A stretch of 64,000 nt of DNA from an uncultured Duodenibacillus sp. (GTDB lineage: Bacteria; Pseudomonadota; Gammaproteobacteria; Burkholderiales; Burkholderiaceae_F). The stretch lies in assembly GCA_944390715.1 (NCBI GenBank), contig CALXQS010000004.1, forward strand, positions 62,001 to 126,000, in the 5' to 3' direction. The position numbers and the translations under genes were made by a program. Below the pieces are notes generated by a model. The model did no database searches, was not told the DNA's origin, and saw nothing but the letters and a program-made list of their open reading frames with translations. Below, in pieces: positions 42,581 through 51,423 of this stretch (the first letter of the stretch is position 1; every line of letters begins with the position of its first letter).

Positions 42581-44386
42581 ATGCCATTGCCTCCCGCACC
42601 AACAAAACCCGCCGACACGGTCAATCCCGCCTCCTACGGTGAAGCCGCTCCCTCTGCGGCCGTCGCGCCGAGCTCAGGCTCTGCGAACAAAAAAACTGTC
42701 AAATCACGCACAAAGAAGCTTGCAGCGCCTTCCCTGCCCGAGGCGCCTCAAGCAAACGCGGCACAAAAAGCCGCGCCGGCCGCCGACCCTGCAAAGAAAA
42801 CAGCGGCAAAACCTGCCGCCAAAAGAGCCTCTCAAACCAAGGCAAAAACCGCCCGCACCAAAACGGCGGCCGCCTCGCGCCGCAAGTCTTCCGACAAACA
42901 AGCCCCAAGAACTCAAGCCGACATGCGCTCTGAGCGCGCTGAAGTTCCGATCACGGTGGTGCCCGGCGCAAGCAGGCTCAGAAAGCCTCGCGCCACGGCC
43001 GCTTCCGTCGGACCTCGCGTCTTTGTTCTCGACACCAACGTCCTGCTTCATGATCCAACCTGTCTGTTTCGATTTGAAGAGCACGATGTGTTTCTGCCCA
43101 TGACGACGCTCGAAGAGCTCGACAACCACAAAACAGGAACAAGCGACATCGCGCGCAACGCTCGTCAGGTGAGCCGCACCATCGATCAGCTTATCGAAGC
43201 CGGCACCGACAGCATCGACAAAGGCGTCAAGCTTGATGCTCTGGGCAGCCGAGAAGCGCACGGACGTCTTTACTTTGAGACAAGCTCGATTGCCGCGCGC
43301 CTTCCCGAAGGACTCGATCAGGACAAGGCAGACAATCGGATTTTGGCCGTTGTCAAAGCCCTCGGAGAGGTTTTTCCGGACAAAAACATTGTCCTCGTCA
43401 GCAAAGACATCAACATGCGCATCAAGGCGACGGCTCTCGGGCTTGCCGCCGAAGACTACTTCAACGACAAGACGATCGACGACACTGACCTTCTTTATAC
43501 GGGCCGCACGGTGGTTGAGCCGGATTTTTGGGAAAAGCAGGTCGAAAATCTCCAGAGCTGGCAGGCCGACGGCCGCACTTGGTACAGCTTCGAAGGACCG
43601 CTTGCGGGCAGTTTGTCGCTCAATGAATTCGTCACCACCAGCGACGGCAGCTTTGCCGCCCAGGTCAAAGTCAAGAGTGCAGGCACGGCAACGCTGGCCA
43701 CGCTCAAAGACTACATGCAGCCCAAAAACGCAGTCTGGGGCGTGCATGCGCGCAACATCGAGCAGTCGCTTGCCTTGAATCTGCTGATGGATCCTGAAAT
43801 TGACTTTGTCACGCTGCTGGGCCAGGCCGGCACCGGCAAAACTCTCATCACGCTTGCCGCAGCGCTCACGCAGACGCTTGATGCTCGACGCTTTACAGAG
43901 ATCATCTTTACTCGCGCCACTGTCAGCGTTGGTGAAGAGATCGGCTTTTTGCCCGGTACCGAGGAAGAAAAGATGACGCCGTGGATGGGCGCGCTTGAGG
44001 ACAACCTTGAAGTGCTCAACAAGTCGGACCGCTCGACCGGCACATGGGCGCGCAGCGCAGCCTCCGACCTCATCCGAAGCCGCATCCGCATCAAATCGAT
44101 GAGCTTCATGCGCGGTCGAACTTTCCTCAACAAGTTCGTCATTATCGATGAAGCGCAAAATCTCAGCCCCAAGCAGATGAAGACGCTCATCACGCGCGCC
44201 GGCCCCGGCACGAAGATCGTCTGCATGGGCAACATCGCTCAGATCGACACGCCCTACCTCACTGAGGGTTCTTCGGGCCTAACCTATGTCGTTGACCGCT
44301 TCCGCGGCTGGGAGCATGCCGGACACATTACGCTGCAGCGCGGCGAGCGCAGCCGTCTGGCAGATTACGCAAGCGAAATTCTCTAG
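42581..44386 (+). CDS. PIN-PhoH protein (PhoH2-type RNA helicase/RNase)
   Basis: 601 residues in three parts. Residues 1-140 form an Ala/Lys/Pro-rich histone-H1-like tail that should be disordered and may bind nucleic acid. Residues 145-290 are a PIN domain (VFVLDTNVLLHDP, LEELDNHKTG, DKADNRILAV; acidic residues of the nuclease site present). Residues 390-600 are a PhoH ATPase (Walker A GQAGTGKTL near 414, Walker B VIIDEAQNLSP near 520). PhoH2 proteins unwind and cut RNA in vitro. The basic tail is unusually long for the family. Terminator follows. Confidence 0.9.
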   Translation: MPLPPAPTKPADTVNPASYGEAAPSAAVAPSSGSANKKTVKSRTKKLAAPSLPEAPQANAAQKAAPAADPAKKTAAKPAAKRASQTKAKTARTKTAAASRRKSSDKQAPRTQADMRSERAEVPITVVPGASRLRKPRATAASVGPRVFVLDTNVLLHDPTCLFRFEEHDVFLPMTTLEELDNHKTGTSDIARNARQVSRTIDQLIEAGTDSIDKGVKLDALGSREAHGRLYFETSSIAARLPEGLDQDKADNRILAVVKALGEVFPDKNIVLVSKDINMRIKATALGLAAEDYFNDKTIDDTDLLYTGRTVVEPDFWEKQVENLQSWQADGRTWYSFEGPLAGSLSLNEFVTTSDGSFAAQVKVKSAGTATLATLKDYMQPKNAVWGVHARNIEQSLALNLLMDPEIDFVTLLGQAGTGKTLITLAAALTQTLDARRFTEIIFTRATVSVGEEIGFLPGTEEEKMTPWMGALEDNLEVLNKSDRSTGTWARSAASDLIRSRIRIKSMSFMRGRTFLNKFVIIDEAQNLSPKQMKTLITRAGPGTKIVCMGNIAQIDTPYLTEGSSGLTYVVDRFRGWEHAGHITLQRGERSRLADYASEIL

Positions 44387-44425
44387 CGCTTCCGCCGTAC
44401 TCTAAAATACGGACCGCAATGCAAG

Positions 44426-44455
44426 CCGAGGCCCAAACAGGGCCCCGGTTTTTGC
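44426..44455 (+). terminator. Intrinsic terminator of the PIN-PhoH gene
   Basis: CCGAGGCCC (44426-44434) pairs with GGGCCCCGG (ending 44448; one A-C mismatch), followed by TTTTTG. Confidence 0.8.
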
Positions 44456-44478
44456 TTGTCTGCAAAGCGCTCAGATCT

Positions 44479-44988
44479 CTAGAACCACAGCGCAAAGCAC
44501 ATGATGCCGATCATGATGAAGGAAAGGGCAAGCTTGAGCGCCGTTCCAACAAGCATGCCGACCCAGGTAGCCCAGCCGACGTTTGTGGCCACGCGCAAGT
44601 CTCTCTGACCAATGTACTCGCCCACGAAGGCGCCGATAAGCGGCATGAAGAGAATGCCGAAAATTCCCATGAAAAGCCCCAGCACCGTACCCACCATGCT
44701 GCCGACGATGCCGTACTTGGTCGCTCCTGCCCTCTGCGCCCCCATGGTCTGAGCCACCCAGTCGACGGCAAGCCCAATAATGGTAAGTACGCCCAGCACG
44801 ACGAGCGTCACCCAGGTGATGTGCGCAAAATCGCCGATCCAAGCTGCAATGAGCGCTCCCACGAAAATCATGGGGATGCCGGGCAGCGCAGGAACAACAG
44901 CGCCGGCCACGCCGATCACGATTGAAGCAACGGCCACAATCCACAGCACAATGTTGAGCCAGTCGATGGAAGCAAGTGTTTCAAGCAT
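44479..44988 (-). CDS. DUF456 family membrane protein
   Basis: 169 residues, four to five membrane helices, DUF456. Typical glycine-rich segments are VIGVAGAVVPALPGIPMIFVG near residue 22 and YGIVGSMVGTVLGLFMGIFG near residue 92, followed by LMPLIGAFVGEYIG-like sequence near residue 118. The function of the family is not known; the tandem glycine motifs suggest a small channel or a scaffold. It starts about 35 bases after the dnaB stop on the same strand and may be co-transcribed. Confidence 0.85.
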   Translation of the reverse strand: MLETLASIDWLNIVLWIVAVASIVIGVAGAVVPALPGIPMIFVGALIAAWIGDFAHITWVTLVVLGVLTIIGLAVDWVAQTMGAQRAGATKYGIVGSMVGTVLGLFMGIFGILFMPLIGAFVGEYIGQRDLRVATNVGWATWVGMLVGTALKLALSFIMIGIMCFALWF

Positions 44989-45024
44989 GTCTGAAGACTC
45001 TCCTAAACAAAAAGCTGATTGTTT

Positions 45025-46446
45025 TTAGGCATACTCGGGCGGAACATCCACATCCTGAGCCAGATTGTCAAAGCGCGTGAATTGGCCGTCAAAGCGCATG
45101 TTGACTGTGCCGGTGGGACCGTTTCTCTGCTTGCCGATGATGATTTCGGCCACATTGGGATCTGCCGTATCCTTGTGATAGACCCAGTCGCGATAGATGA
45201 ACATGATGATGTCGGCGTCCTGTTCGATTGCGCCAGACTCACGCAAGTCGCTCATGACGGGCCGCTTGTCGGTACGGGCATCCACGCCGCGGTTTAGCTG
45301 CGAGAGCGCAATCACCGGGACGTCCATTTCCTTGGCCAGACTCTTGAGGCCGCGGGAAATTTCAGAAATTTCCGTGGCGCGGTTTTCCGAATTGTTTTTC
45401 GTTGCCGAGCCGCTCATGAGCTGCAGATAGTCGACGACGACAAGCGCCAGGGGACCAGTTTTGCGCACCAGACGCCGCACGCGGCTTCTGAGCTCATTGA
45501 CCGTAAGCGCCCCCGTATCGTCGATATAAAACGGCGCCTTGCTCATGAGACCCACCGTTTCCGTGTAGCGCGCCCAGTCGGCATCATCAAGTCTGCCGCG
45601 CCTGAGCTTTTGCGCATCAATGCGGCCGACCGAGCAGATCAAGCGCTTGGCGAGCTGCACCGAACTCATTTCCATAGAAAAGACGGCCACAGGCATCTTG
45701 AGCGTCAGCCCCGAATACTCGGCGATGTTCATGGCAAAAGAGGTCTTGCCCATGGAGGGACGTCCGGCAACGATGATGAGATCGCCCTTTTGCAGGCCGG
45801 AGGTCATCTTGTCGAGAATGCGAAAACCGGTCGGCAGTCCTGTGACATCGTCTTTGGAGTGCATCTGATAGAGCTGCTGGAGCTCCTTAGTCACGTCTCC
45901 AGCAAGATCGCTCAGAACGCGAAAGCCTCGCTTGCCCTTGTTTGAACGCTCGTCAATGGCAAAAACCTTAGCCTGCGCAGAGTCAAGCAGCTGCGCAACG
46001 TCGGCGCCTTCGGGCGACAAAGCCGAAGTGGCAATCTCGTCGCCGGCAGTAATGAGCTGACGCAAAATCGAGCGGTCGCGCACGATTTCAGCATAGCGGC
46101 GGATATTGGCCGCGGCGGGCGTCGCGTTGACCAGGCTGTTGAGGTAAGCCATGCCGCCCGCTTCTTGGCTCTTGCCCTCGGCATCGAGCTCGCCGTAGAC
46201 CGTCACAATATCCGCCGGACGACCGGCGCTGCACATCTCCTGGATTTTTTCGTAGATGATGCGATGATCGCGCCGGTAGAAGTCCTCCGGCACAAGGACG
46301 TCGGCCACCAAGTCGAAGGCGTTGTTGTCGAGCATCAATCCGCCCAGCACGCTCTGCTCGCTTTCAATGGACTGAGGCGGCCTTCTTAAGGCAGCAACTT
46401 CAGGGTCGGGCGCATCAAGCCCCATCATGCTTAAGTCTTCGCTCAT
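45025..46446 (-). CDS. dnaB: Replicative DNA helicase DnaB
   Basis: Hexameric 5'-3' helicase of the replication fork; 473 residues. The N-terminal domain (SIESEQSVLGGLMLDN near residue 28) interacts with primase. The RecA-like domain has Walker A GRPSMGKTSFAMNIAEY near 230, VFSMEMSS near 258, DYLQLMSG near 335 and the arginine-finger region SDLRESGAIEQDAD near 392. The start at 46446 (MSEDLSMMGLDAPDPEV) gives the expected length. It lies near rplI-rpsR-rpsF, a common replication/ribosome neighbourhood, here interrupted by an AEC transporter gene and a decayed region. Confidence 0.96.
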   Translation of the reverse strand: MSEDLSMMGLDAPDPEVAALRRPPQSIESEQSVLGGLMLDNNAFDLVADVLVPEDFYRRDHRIIYEKIQEMCSAGRPADIVTVYGELDAEGKSQEAGGMAYLNSLVNATPAAANIRRYAEIVRDRSILRQLITAGDEIATSALSPEGADVAQLLDSAQAKVFAIDERSNKGKRGFRVLSDLAGDVTKELQQLYQMHSKDDVTGLPTGFRILDKMTSGLQKGDLIIVAGRPSMGKTSFAMNIAEYSGLTLKMPVAVFSMEMSSVQLAKRLICSVGRIDAQKLRRGRLDDADWARYTETVGLMSKAPFYIDDTGALTVNELRSRVRRLVRKTGPLALVVVDYLQLMSGSATKNNSENRATEISEISRGLKSLAKEMDVPVIALSQLNRGVDARTDKRPVMSDLRESGAIEQDADIIMFIYRDWVYHKDTADPNVAEIIIGKQRNGPTGTVNMRFDGQFTRFDNLAQDVDVPPEYA

Positions 46447-46705
46447 GAATGAAACAGTTCTGCGCCAGATCGCCGGCAGCGGCAGCGGCGGCAAAACAAA
46501 CAGGTGTTATTGAGTTCGGCACTCGGGCTCAGCCCGCAGCCGGCCATATGCGTTTAGAGAATTCTCAGCAAAGCCGACCGAAAAGGAAAGGATTCTTTTC
46601 TGCGTTTCATTTTTGCTGAAGGCGGAAAATCTTAACCGATTTTGCCTGTCGGTCCGAGATCAAAATGTTTCAGAAGTTCTCAAAGGCAAACGCAAAAAAT
46701 GTTTG

Positions 46706-47668
46706 TTAAAGAAAGCTCACCAGAGTAAGCCAGAAAGGCGCAGCAAAAATCAAACCGATAGTCGTCATGCTCACCACTTCCGAGGCATATTCCTCGTCCG
46801 CACCATACTGACGTGCGAGTACGGCAATGGCAGAAGACACTGGCAGAGCAGATGCAAGAATGAACACTCGCTGCATAAGAGGCTCAACATCAAAAGGCAG
46901 CATGCACAAATACATCAGACACGGCCTGATCAAAAAACATGCTACGAGAATAAGCCACACTTCCCGATGCATGTGAAGAAGCCGAGAAAAACCCACCTTC
47001 TGCACCGTCATGCCGATGAAGACAAGCGCCAAAGGCGTAGCGAGCTGCCCGATCATGTGCGTCGACATGGAAACAAACCGCGGCAAAGGAAGGGAGCACA
47101 GCACAAAGACCAAGCCGACTAAAAATCCCAGCAGAGGCGGCGAAGTAAACATCTTGAGGCTTTGCCTCGACAAAAGCCTGGGCTGAGCTCTTCCTTGCCG
47201 CCTGACGCCGTCAAGCTTGATGTTGTAGATTGCCACCACCCAGATGTAGATCACATTGGCAAAAAAATACACCAGCAAATAGGGAATCCCGACTTCACCA
47301 TACATGGCAAGAGTCACCGGCACGCCGACAAAAAGCACGGTTGAAGCGCTGAAGCAGGCCAAGAACGTCCCTCTTACTTCGTCTCGCACCAGTCCGAGAC
47401 GCACAATCACCAGAGAAATGCAGAAATTGATGACCACCACAAGAATCGGCAAAAAAGCCATCTGCAGCAGCTCAATGAGCTGATCGTGCGAAAACTTGGA
47501 TGTCATGGAGTAAAACAGAAAAAATGGAAGCGCCAAATTGACAAGACGCGCCATCATGGTTCGCCCGCGATCGTCATACCACCCTTTTTTCGCCGTCAGC
47601 CAGCCTACGCTAGCCACAAGAACCAGCACGGTAACTGCCGTCAAGGAATGCAAAACAGCCTCTATCAT
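46706..47668 (-). CDS. AEC-family transporter (auxin efflux carrier type)
   Basis: 320 residues with ten predicted helices in two five-helix halves. VNLALPFFLFYSM near residue 45, FSASTVLFVGVPVTLAMYG near residue 108 and ATPLALVFIGMTVQ near residue 210 are typical of the AEC family, which in bacteria often carries malate, malonate or other organic acids. The substrate cannot be assigned. The start at 47668 (MIEAVLHSLTAV) leads directly into the first helix. It stands between dnaB and the remnant at 47.7-48.5 kb, suggesting an inserted accessory segment. Confidence 0.83.
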   Translation of the reverse strand: MIEAVLHSLTAVTVLVLVASVGWLTAKKGWYDDRGRTMMARLVNLALPFFLFYSMTSKFSHDQLIELLQMAFLPILVVVINFCISLVIVRLGLVRDEVRGTFLACFSASTVLFVGVPVTLAMYGEVGIPYLLVYFFANVIYIWVVAIYNIKLDGVRRQGRAQPRLLSRQSLKMFTSPPLLGFLVGLVFVLCSLPLPRFVSMSTHMIGQLATPLALVFIGMTVQKVGFSRLLHMHREVWLILVACFLIRPCLMYLCMLPFDVEPLMQRVFILASALPVSSAIAVLARQYGADEEYASEVVSMTTIGLIFAAPFWLTLVSFL

Positions 47669-47745
47669 CCCGTCTCCTTTCGTTCTCCTTCAACTCCGTA
47701 TTTGGCATTTGTCTTGTTGAGTTGTGCTTGTATGCAGCGGACAAT

Positions 47746-48528
47746 TCAAAATGCTTGAGCAAATGCCGCATAGTCCCGCTGCCTTATTACGAACGCAAGC
47801 TCCGCTTCGGCGCGCGTCATGGCCAAATACAAAAGCGATTTTTCTCGTTCTGACGTTTCTTTTTGGAACAACTCCGAATTTTTATGCTTTCGCCGGGGAT
47901 GCACTCCAATCGACATAAAAAATGCCTCGCCTGCCGAAGAATTTTTGTCGAAGAATGAAGCAGCAGACGCAGCCGCGAGGATCAAAGCCGTTTTTCCGAC
48001 CACTCGTTTGAAGCGTCGGCATCCGACGATCTCATTGACGCGCAAAACCTCTCTAAGCCGCTTGACTCCGATGCGGATTCCTCTTCGAGGCGCAAGCGCA
48101 CGCATTTGGCGATCAGTTTGGAGTGTATTGTATTTCGTTGCCGATGATGTTTGCTTCTTTGATGGCAGCGACAAAAGAGAGGCGGTTTGAGCGCAGTCCC
48201 TACATCAAGAATCGGACTGTCTTCAATAAGCTTTGCCAATGCGCATGCAAGCGGCTTGTCCGCGGTCAAGACAAAACTCATTGTCTCACAGAGCAAGCAA
48301 GGCGTTCTCGCGACTCGCCCATGATCGATGTGCGTGATCTCGCCAAGCAAGGTCGCCTTGCTCAAAGCGCCGTCGGCTTTCTCTCGCTCTGCCCAGGCAG
48401 ACTTTGAGCTGAGCTGCGATGGCGCCTCCGTGCTCAAGCACGAACAAAACTTGGCGGCGAAGGTCTGCAGAAATTTTCCTGCTAAACAAATATCCCCAGA
48501 AAACATCTCGCTTTCCGGGGACATTCAC
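47746..48528 (-). pseudogene. Decayed remnant, probably of a UvrD/AddA-type helicase
   Basis: No intact ORF. On the minus strand several overlapping short frames carry protein-like sequence. The most recognisable, near 47770-47860, reads SEREKSLLYLAMTRAEAELA, which matches the C-terminal motif VI region of UvrD/Rep/AddA helicases (usually LLYVAxTRA). Further upstream pieces in other frames (for example DLRRQVLFVLEHGGAIA and ALAKLIEDSPILDVG) may belong to the same former gene, implying at least two frameshifts. No Walker A or nuclease motif remains. Gene identity is tentative. Confidence 0.4.
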
Positions 48529-48578
48529 AGCTGGCTTAGCAGCCGTTTTTAGATTTTTGCTGCGGCGAGAGCCGAATA

Positions 48579-49028
48579 TTAGGCTTCAGCCACAACCTTC
48601 ACCACGACGTCGGCGGTGATGTCGGTCATCAGACCAATGGTGATCGTGTACTCGCCAACGCTCTTAATGGCGCCCAGCGGGGTACGAACCTGACTCTTCT
48701 TGATCTGGAAGCCGAGCTTGTCGATCGCTTCAGCGATGTCGGCGTTGGTGACGGAACCGAACAGGCGGCCGTCAACACCAGCCTTGCTGGAGATCTCGAT
48801 GACCTGGCCGTCGAGCTTGCCGGCAACTTCCTGAGCAGCGGCAATGCGTTCGGCCTGAGCCTTTTCGAGTTCGGCGCGGCGGGTTTCAAACTCGGCGATA
48901 GCGGCCTTGGTGGCGCGCTTTGCATGACCCTGAGGGATCAGGAAGTTGCGGGCATAGCCGTCCTTAACCTTGACGACAGCACCAAGTTCACCGAGGTGAT
49001 TGATCTTTTCGAGAAGAATGACTTGCAT
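48579..49028 (-). CDS. rplI: 50S ribosomal protein L9
   Basis: 149 residues, normal length. The N-terminal rRNA-binding domain shows the signature [20 protein letters not shown] near residue 13, followed by the long connecting helix ([20 protein letters not shown]) and a C-terminal domain with [11 protein letters not shown] and [18 protein letters not shown]. It starts 2 bases after the rpsR stop as last gene of rpsF-priB-rpsR-rplI. Confidence 0.97.
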   Translation of the reverse strand: MQVILLEKINHLGELGAVVKVKDGYARNFLIPQGHAKRATKAAIAEFETRRAELEKAQAERIAAAQEVAGKLDGQVIEISSKAGVDGRLFGSVTNADIAEAIDKLGFQIKKSQVRTPLGAIKSVGEYTITIGLMTDITADVVVKVVAEA

Positions 49029-49030
49029 GA

Positions 49031-49312
49031 TTAACGGGTCCCCTGATTATCGGTGTAGGGCAGCAAAGCGAGGAAGCGAGCGCGCTTGATCGCGGTGTCG
49101 AGCTGACGCTGGTAGCGAGCCTTCGTACCGGTCAGACGAGCCGGCATGATCTTGCCGTTTTCCTGGATGAAGTCGCGCAACGTGTCGATGTCCTTGTAGT
49201 CGATCTGTTCGACGTGTTCGACCGTGAAGCGGCAGAACTTCTTGCGCTTAAAGAGCGCATTTTGCTGGTTGCTGCGGCGGGGCTTGCCCTTACCTTTTGC
49301 ACCAAAAGCCAT
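49031..49312 (-). CDS. rpsR: 30S ribosomal protein S18
   Basis: 93 residues. [39 protein letters not shown] and [18 protein letters not shown] cover the complete S18 family signature. Its cysteine in FCRF is typical. AGGAG precedes the start, three bases after priB. Confidence 0.97.
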   Translation of the reverse strand: MAFGAKGKGKPRRSNQQNALFKRKKFCRFTVEHVEQIDYKDIDTLRDFIQENGKIMPARLTGTKARYQRQLDTAIKRARFLALLPYTDNQGTR

Positions 49313-49315
49313 TTT

Positions 49316-49627
49316 TCAACTCCTAATTATTTTGAATTCCGTAACATGCACGGTCAATTTGGAACTTCTCAACGAGCGCGTTGCAAGAAAACCTTTCAGT
49401 TCAAGCTCTTGTCCGAGCTCAATGTCTTCCAGTCTCAGAGCCGCATCGGCAAATGCCAGCGCAGTAAAAGAAAACTGTACCTGGCGCTGTGCTCCGGCCT
49501 CGTAGACTTTGGCATTGTGATGAAACGTTGCCTCAAAAACTGCAATGCCCGCCGGCGTATAGCGCAGCTCCTTTTTTTCAAGCAGCGCAGCGCGGATCAA
49601 AACCTCATTGGCGGGCGAACTTTCCAA
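49316..49627 (-). CDS. priB: Primosomal replication protein N (PriB)
   Basis: 103-residue single-strand-DNA-binding OB-fold protein that acts with PriA in restarting collapsed replication forks. Family pieces are ALLEKKELRYTPAGIAVFEA near residue 13 and QFSFTALAFADAALRL near residue 50, ending in TEFKIIRS. The likely start is a TTG at 49627, which is common for short genes inside this operon but not certain; no ATG gives a complete OB-fold. It lies between rpsF and rpsR as in other Betaproteobacteria and Enterobacteria. Confidence 0.92.
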   Translation of the reverse strand: MESSPANEVLIRAALLEKKELRYTPAGIAVFEATFHHNAKVYEAGAQRQVQFSFTALAFADAALRLEDIELGQELELKGFLATRSLRSSKLTVHVTEFKIIRS

Positions 49628-49647
49628 AATCGACCTGCACTAATCCA

Positions 49648-50046
49648 TTAAGCCTGAGCGGGAGCCTCAGCTTCCTGAGCGGGCTGGGCAGCAGCTTCGA
49701 CAGCGACCTTCTTGGCCTCTTCCTTTTCAACCGTCTTCATCATGACGGAAGGCGCAGTCTCAGCCTTCTTGGTCTTGACGACGAGGTGACGCAGAATTGC
49801 GTCGTTGAAGCGGAAGCCGTTTTCAATTTCCGCCAGCGTCGAGTCGGTGCACTCGATGTTGATCAGGAAATAGTGGGCCTTGACAAGCTTCTGAATCGGG
49901 TAAGCGAGTTGACGGCGACCCCAGTCTTCGACGCGGTGAACCTGACCGCCTTCTTCGATGACGAGGTTCTTCAAACGTTCGATCATCGCGGGAACCTGTT
50001 CGGACTGATCCGGATGCACGATGACGCACAGTTCATAATGACGCAT
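49648..50046 (-). CDS. rpsF: 30S ribosomal protein S6
   Basis: 132 residues. [20 protein letters not shown] and [19 protein letters not shown], followed by ALRHYF-like [10 protein letters not shown], are the S6 core; the C-terminal 35 residues form an Ala/Glu/Lys-rich tail that is variable in the family. An AAGGAGG ribosome-binding site precedes the start. First gene of the rpsF-priB-rpsR-rplI operon. Confidence 0.97.
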   Translation of the reverse strand: MRHYELCVIVHPDQSEQVPAMIERLKNLVIEEGGQVHRVEDWGRRQLAYPIQKLVKAHYFLINIECTDSTLAEIENGFRFNDAILRHLVVKTKKAETAPSVMMKTVEKEEAKKVAVEAAAQPAQEAEAPAQA

Positions 50047-50166
50047 TGATTTCCTCCTTACGGAAATAAGCCACCCGAGCGTCTTTTCGGTGTGGCAAGG
50101 ATACGAAAGTTTGTGATTTTATGCGTAAGTCCTTGAAAAATCAACACTTTACGCATTTTTTCTCAT

Positions 50167-50197
50167 AAAAAAACCTCAAAACCTTCAGGCTTTGAGG
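50167..50197 (-). terminator. Intrinsic terminator between tRNA-Thr and rpsF
   Basis: On the minus strand CCTCAAA pairs with TTTGAGG (outer stem 50174-50197), followed by seven T. It should end tRNA-Thr transcription upstream of the rpsF promoter. Confidence 0.75.
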
Positions 50198-50228
50198 CAT
50201 TTTTCTCATTCCCTCTAATGAAGGAATG

Positions 50229-50304
50229 TGGTGCCGGTGAGAGGATTCGAACATCCGACCTTCGCATTACGAATGCGCTGCTCTACCAGCTGAGCTACAC
50301 CGGC
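50229..50304 (-). tRNA. tRNA-Thr (anticodon CGU)
   Basis: The minus strand forms a 76-nt cloverleaf with encoded CCA: acceptor GCCGGTG/CACCGGC, anticodon loop TTCGTAA in the GCGCA/TGCGA stem, and T loop TTCGAAT. Confidence 0.95.
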
Positions 50305-50460
50305 AACCAGATTTTCACTCAAGACTCATCGTCCCGAGAGATGCGCATTTTACAGAGCTTTTGAAAAATTGCAAGGGTTTTTCGATTTTTTTTTAAATCG
50401 GCAGCGGCCTCTATAAAATCACTCGCATGCACGCTTGTCTCAGCAATCAGGAGTCAAATC

Positions 50461-51060
50461 ATGTCTGCAACCCCCATATCCATCCTGCTGTTTGACGGTT
50501 TTGAGCCGCTTGACGTTTTTGGTCCCGTTGAGGTTTTGGGGGACTTGGATGACTGCAGGCTCGGCTATTTCTCATTGAATGGAGGCCTCGTCGGCTGCAG
50601 GCAGGGATTTCGGGTTGAAACGCAGCCTTTTTCGGAAATCGCCTCCAATGGCATCCTTTTGCTTCCCGGCGGCATGGGCACACGGCCCTTGTCGGCAGAC
50701 GATGCGTGGCTTAATCATTTGCACCGCCTTGCCGAAAACGCCCAAACGGTGCTTTCGGTATGCACGGGCTCGGCGCTTCTGGCTGCTGCCTCCTGCCTGG
50801 AAAAGCGGCGTGCAACCACCAACAAGCGTTCCTGGGCCTGGGCGACGTCTTTTGGACGCGAGGTTTTCTGGCAGCCCCGCGCACGCTGGGTAGCAGATGG
50901 AAAATTCTGGACAGCCTCCGGCGTCTCAGCAGGAACCGACATGGCTCTGGCTTTCGTTCGAGAGAACTTCGGGCGCACGAAAGCCCAAGCCATTGCCGAG
51001 CGCATGGAGTACACCGCAAACGAAGATGCCGACAACGATCCTTTTGCAGTGCAAGTTTGA
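50461..51060 (+). CDS. DJ-1/PfpI family protein
   Basis: 199-residue class I glutamine-amidotransferase-like protein. ILLFDGFEPLDVFGPVEVLG near residue 8 and the nucleophile elbow VLSVCTGSALLAAAS near residue 97 (Cys) are typical of the subgroup that includes isonitrile hydratases and the N-terminal domains of AraC-type activators. GVSAGTDMALAFV near residue 158 completes the fold. No DNA-binding domain follows, so it is a stand-alone enzyme or chaperone-like protein. Reaction unknown. It lies just upstream of the nitrogen-regulated glt operon, but separate transcription is likely. Confidence 0.85.
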   Translation: MSATPISILLFDGFEPLDVFGPVEVLGDLDDCRLGYFSLNGGLVGCRQGFRVETQPFSEIASNGILLLPGGMGTRPLSADDAWLNHLHRLAENAQTVLSVCTGSALLAAASCLEKRRATTNKRSWAWATSFGREVFWQPRARWVADGKFWTASGVSAGTDMALAFVRENFGRTKAQAIAERMEYTANEDADNDPFAVQV

Positions 51061-51085
51061 GCAGTTGCTCCCCATCTCAATTCTG

Positions 51086-51116
51086 AAGGCCTGCACCATT
51101 TTGGTGCGGGCCTTTT
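51086..51116 (+). terminator. Hairpin after the DJ-1 gene, overlapping an NtrC-type site
   Basis: AAGGCCTGCACC (51086-51097) pairs with GGTGCGGGCCTT (51103-51114), one G-T pair, followed by TTGC. It could terminate the DJ-1 transcript; its core also fits an NtrC enhancer half-site pair. Confidence 0.6.
51092..51108. promoter_or_regulatory. NtrC-type enhancer site 1
   Basis: TGCACCATTTTGGTGCG fits the NtrC consensus TGCACC-N5-GGTGCA at all but the last base. It is centred about 230 bases upstream of the sigma-54 promoter. Confidence 0.65.
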
Positions 51117-51125
51117 GCTTAGATA

Positions 51126-51142
51126 GGCACCACTTCGGTGCA
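51126..51142. promoter_or_regulatory. NtrC-type enhancer site 2
   Basis: GGCACCACTTCGGTGCA matches TGCACC-N5-GGTGCA at all but the first base. It is centred 34 bases from site 1, about three helical turns. Confidence 0.65.
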
Positions 51143-51316
51143 CATCTTCTTTTGCTTCCCTTCTTGAAGCACTTCTTCGCTTTTCTTAAGCATCAGCAAA
51201 ATGGTGAAGGCTTCTTGGTTTTTGTTGAAAAATCTAGTCACAACTTCGTAGAAGTTCTACTGCAATTTCCTTAGACAACTGGAATTTTTTCATTTTTTCT
51301 CCGTTGACGGATCAAA

Positions 51317-51333
51317 CTGGCACGAAGATTGCT
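51317..51333 (+). promoter_or_regulatory. Sigma-54 promoter of gltIJKL
   Basis: CTGGCACGAAGATTGCT fits the RpoN consensus YTGGCACGrNNNTTGCW at every defined position, with GG and GC exactly 12 bases apart. It lies 91 bases before gltI. Confidence 0.85.
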
Positions 51334-51423
51334 TCTTTTTTAATCAAAAGAGGACTGCCCCCACAAAGCGCATTCCCCCACCCTGTTGAGAAAAATTATT
51401 CCCTATGACATAAGGAGCTTGCC

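Noticed and set aside
51086..51116. Reading the hairpin purely as a terminator
   Set aside because: Its core is a near-perfect NtrC site and a second, terminator-unlike site of the same type follows; both functions may overlap.
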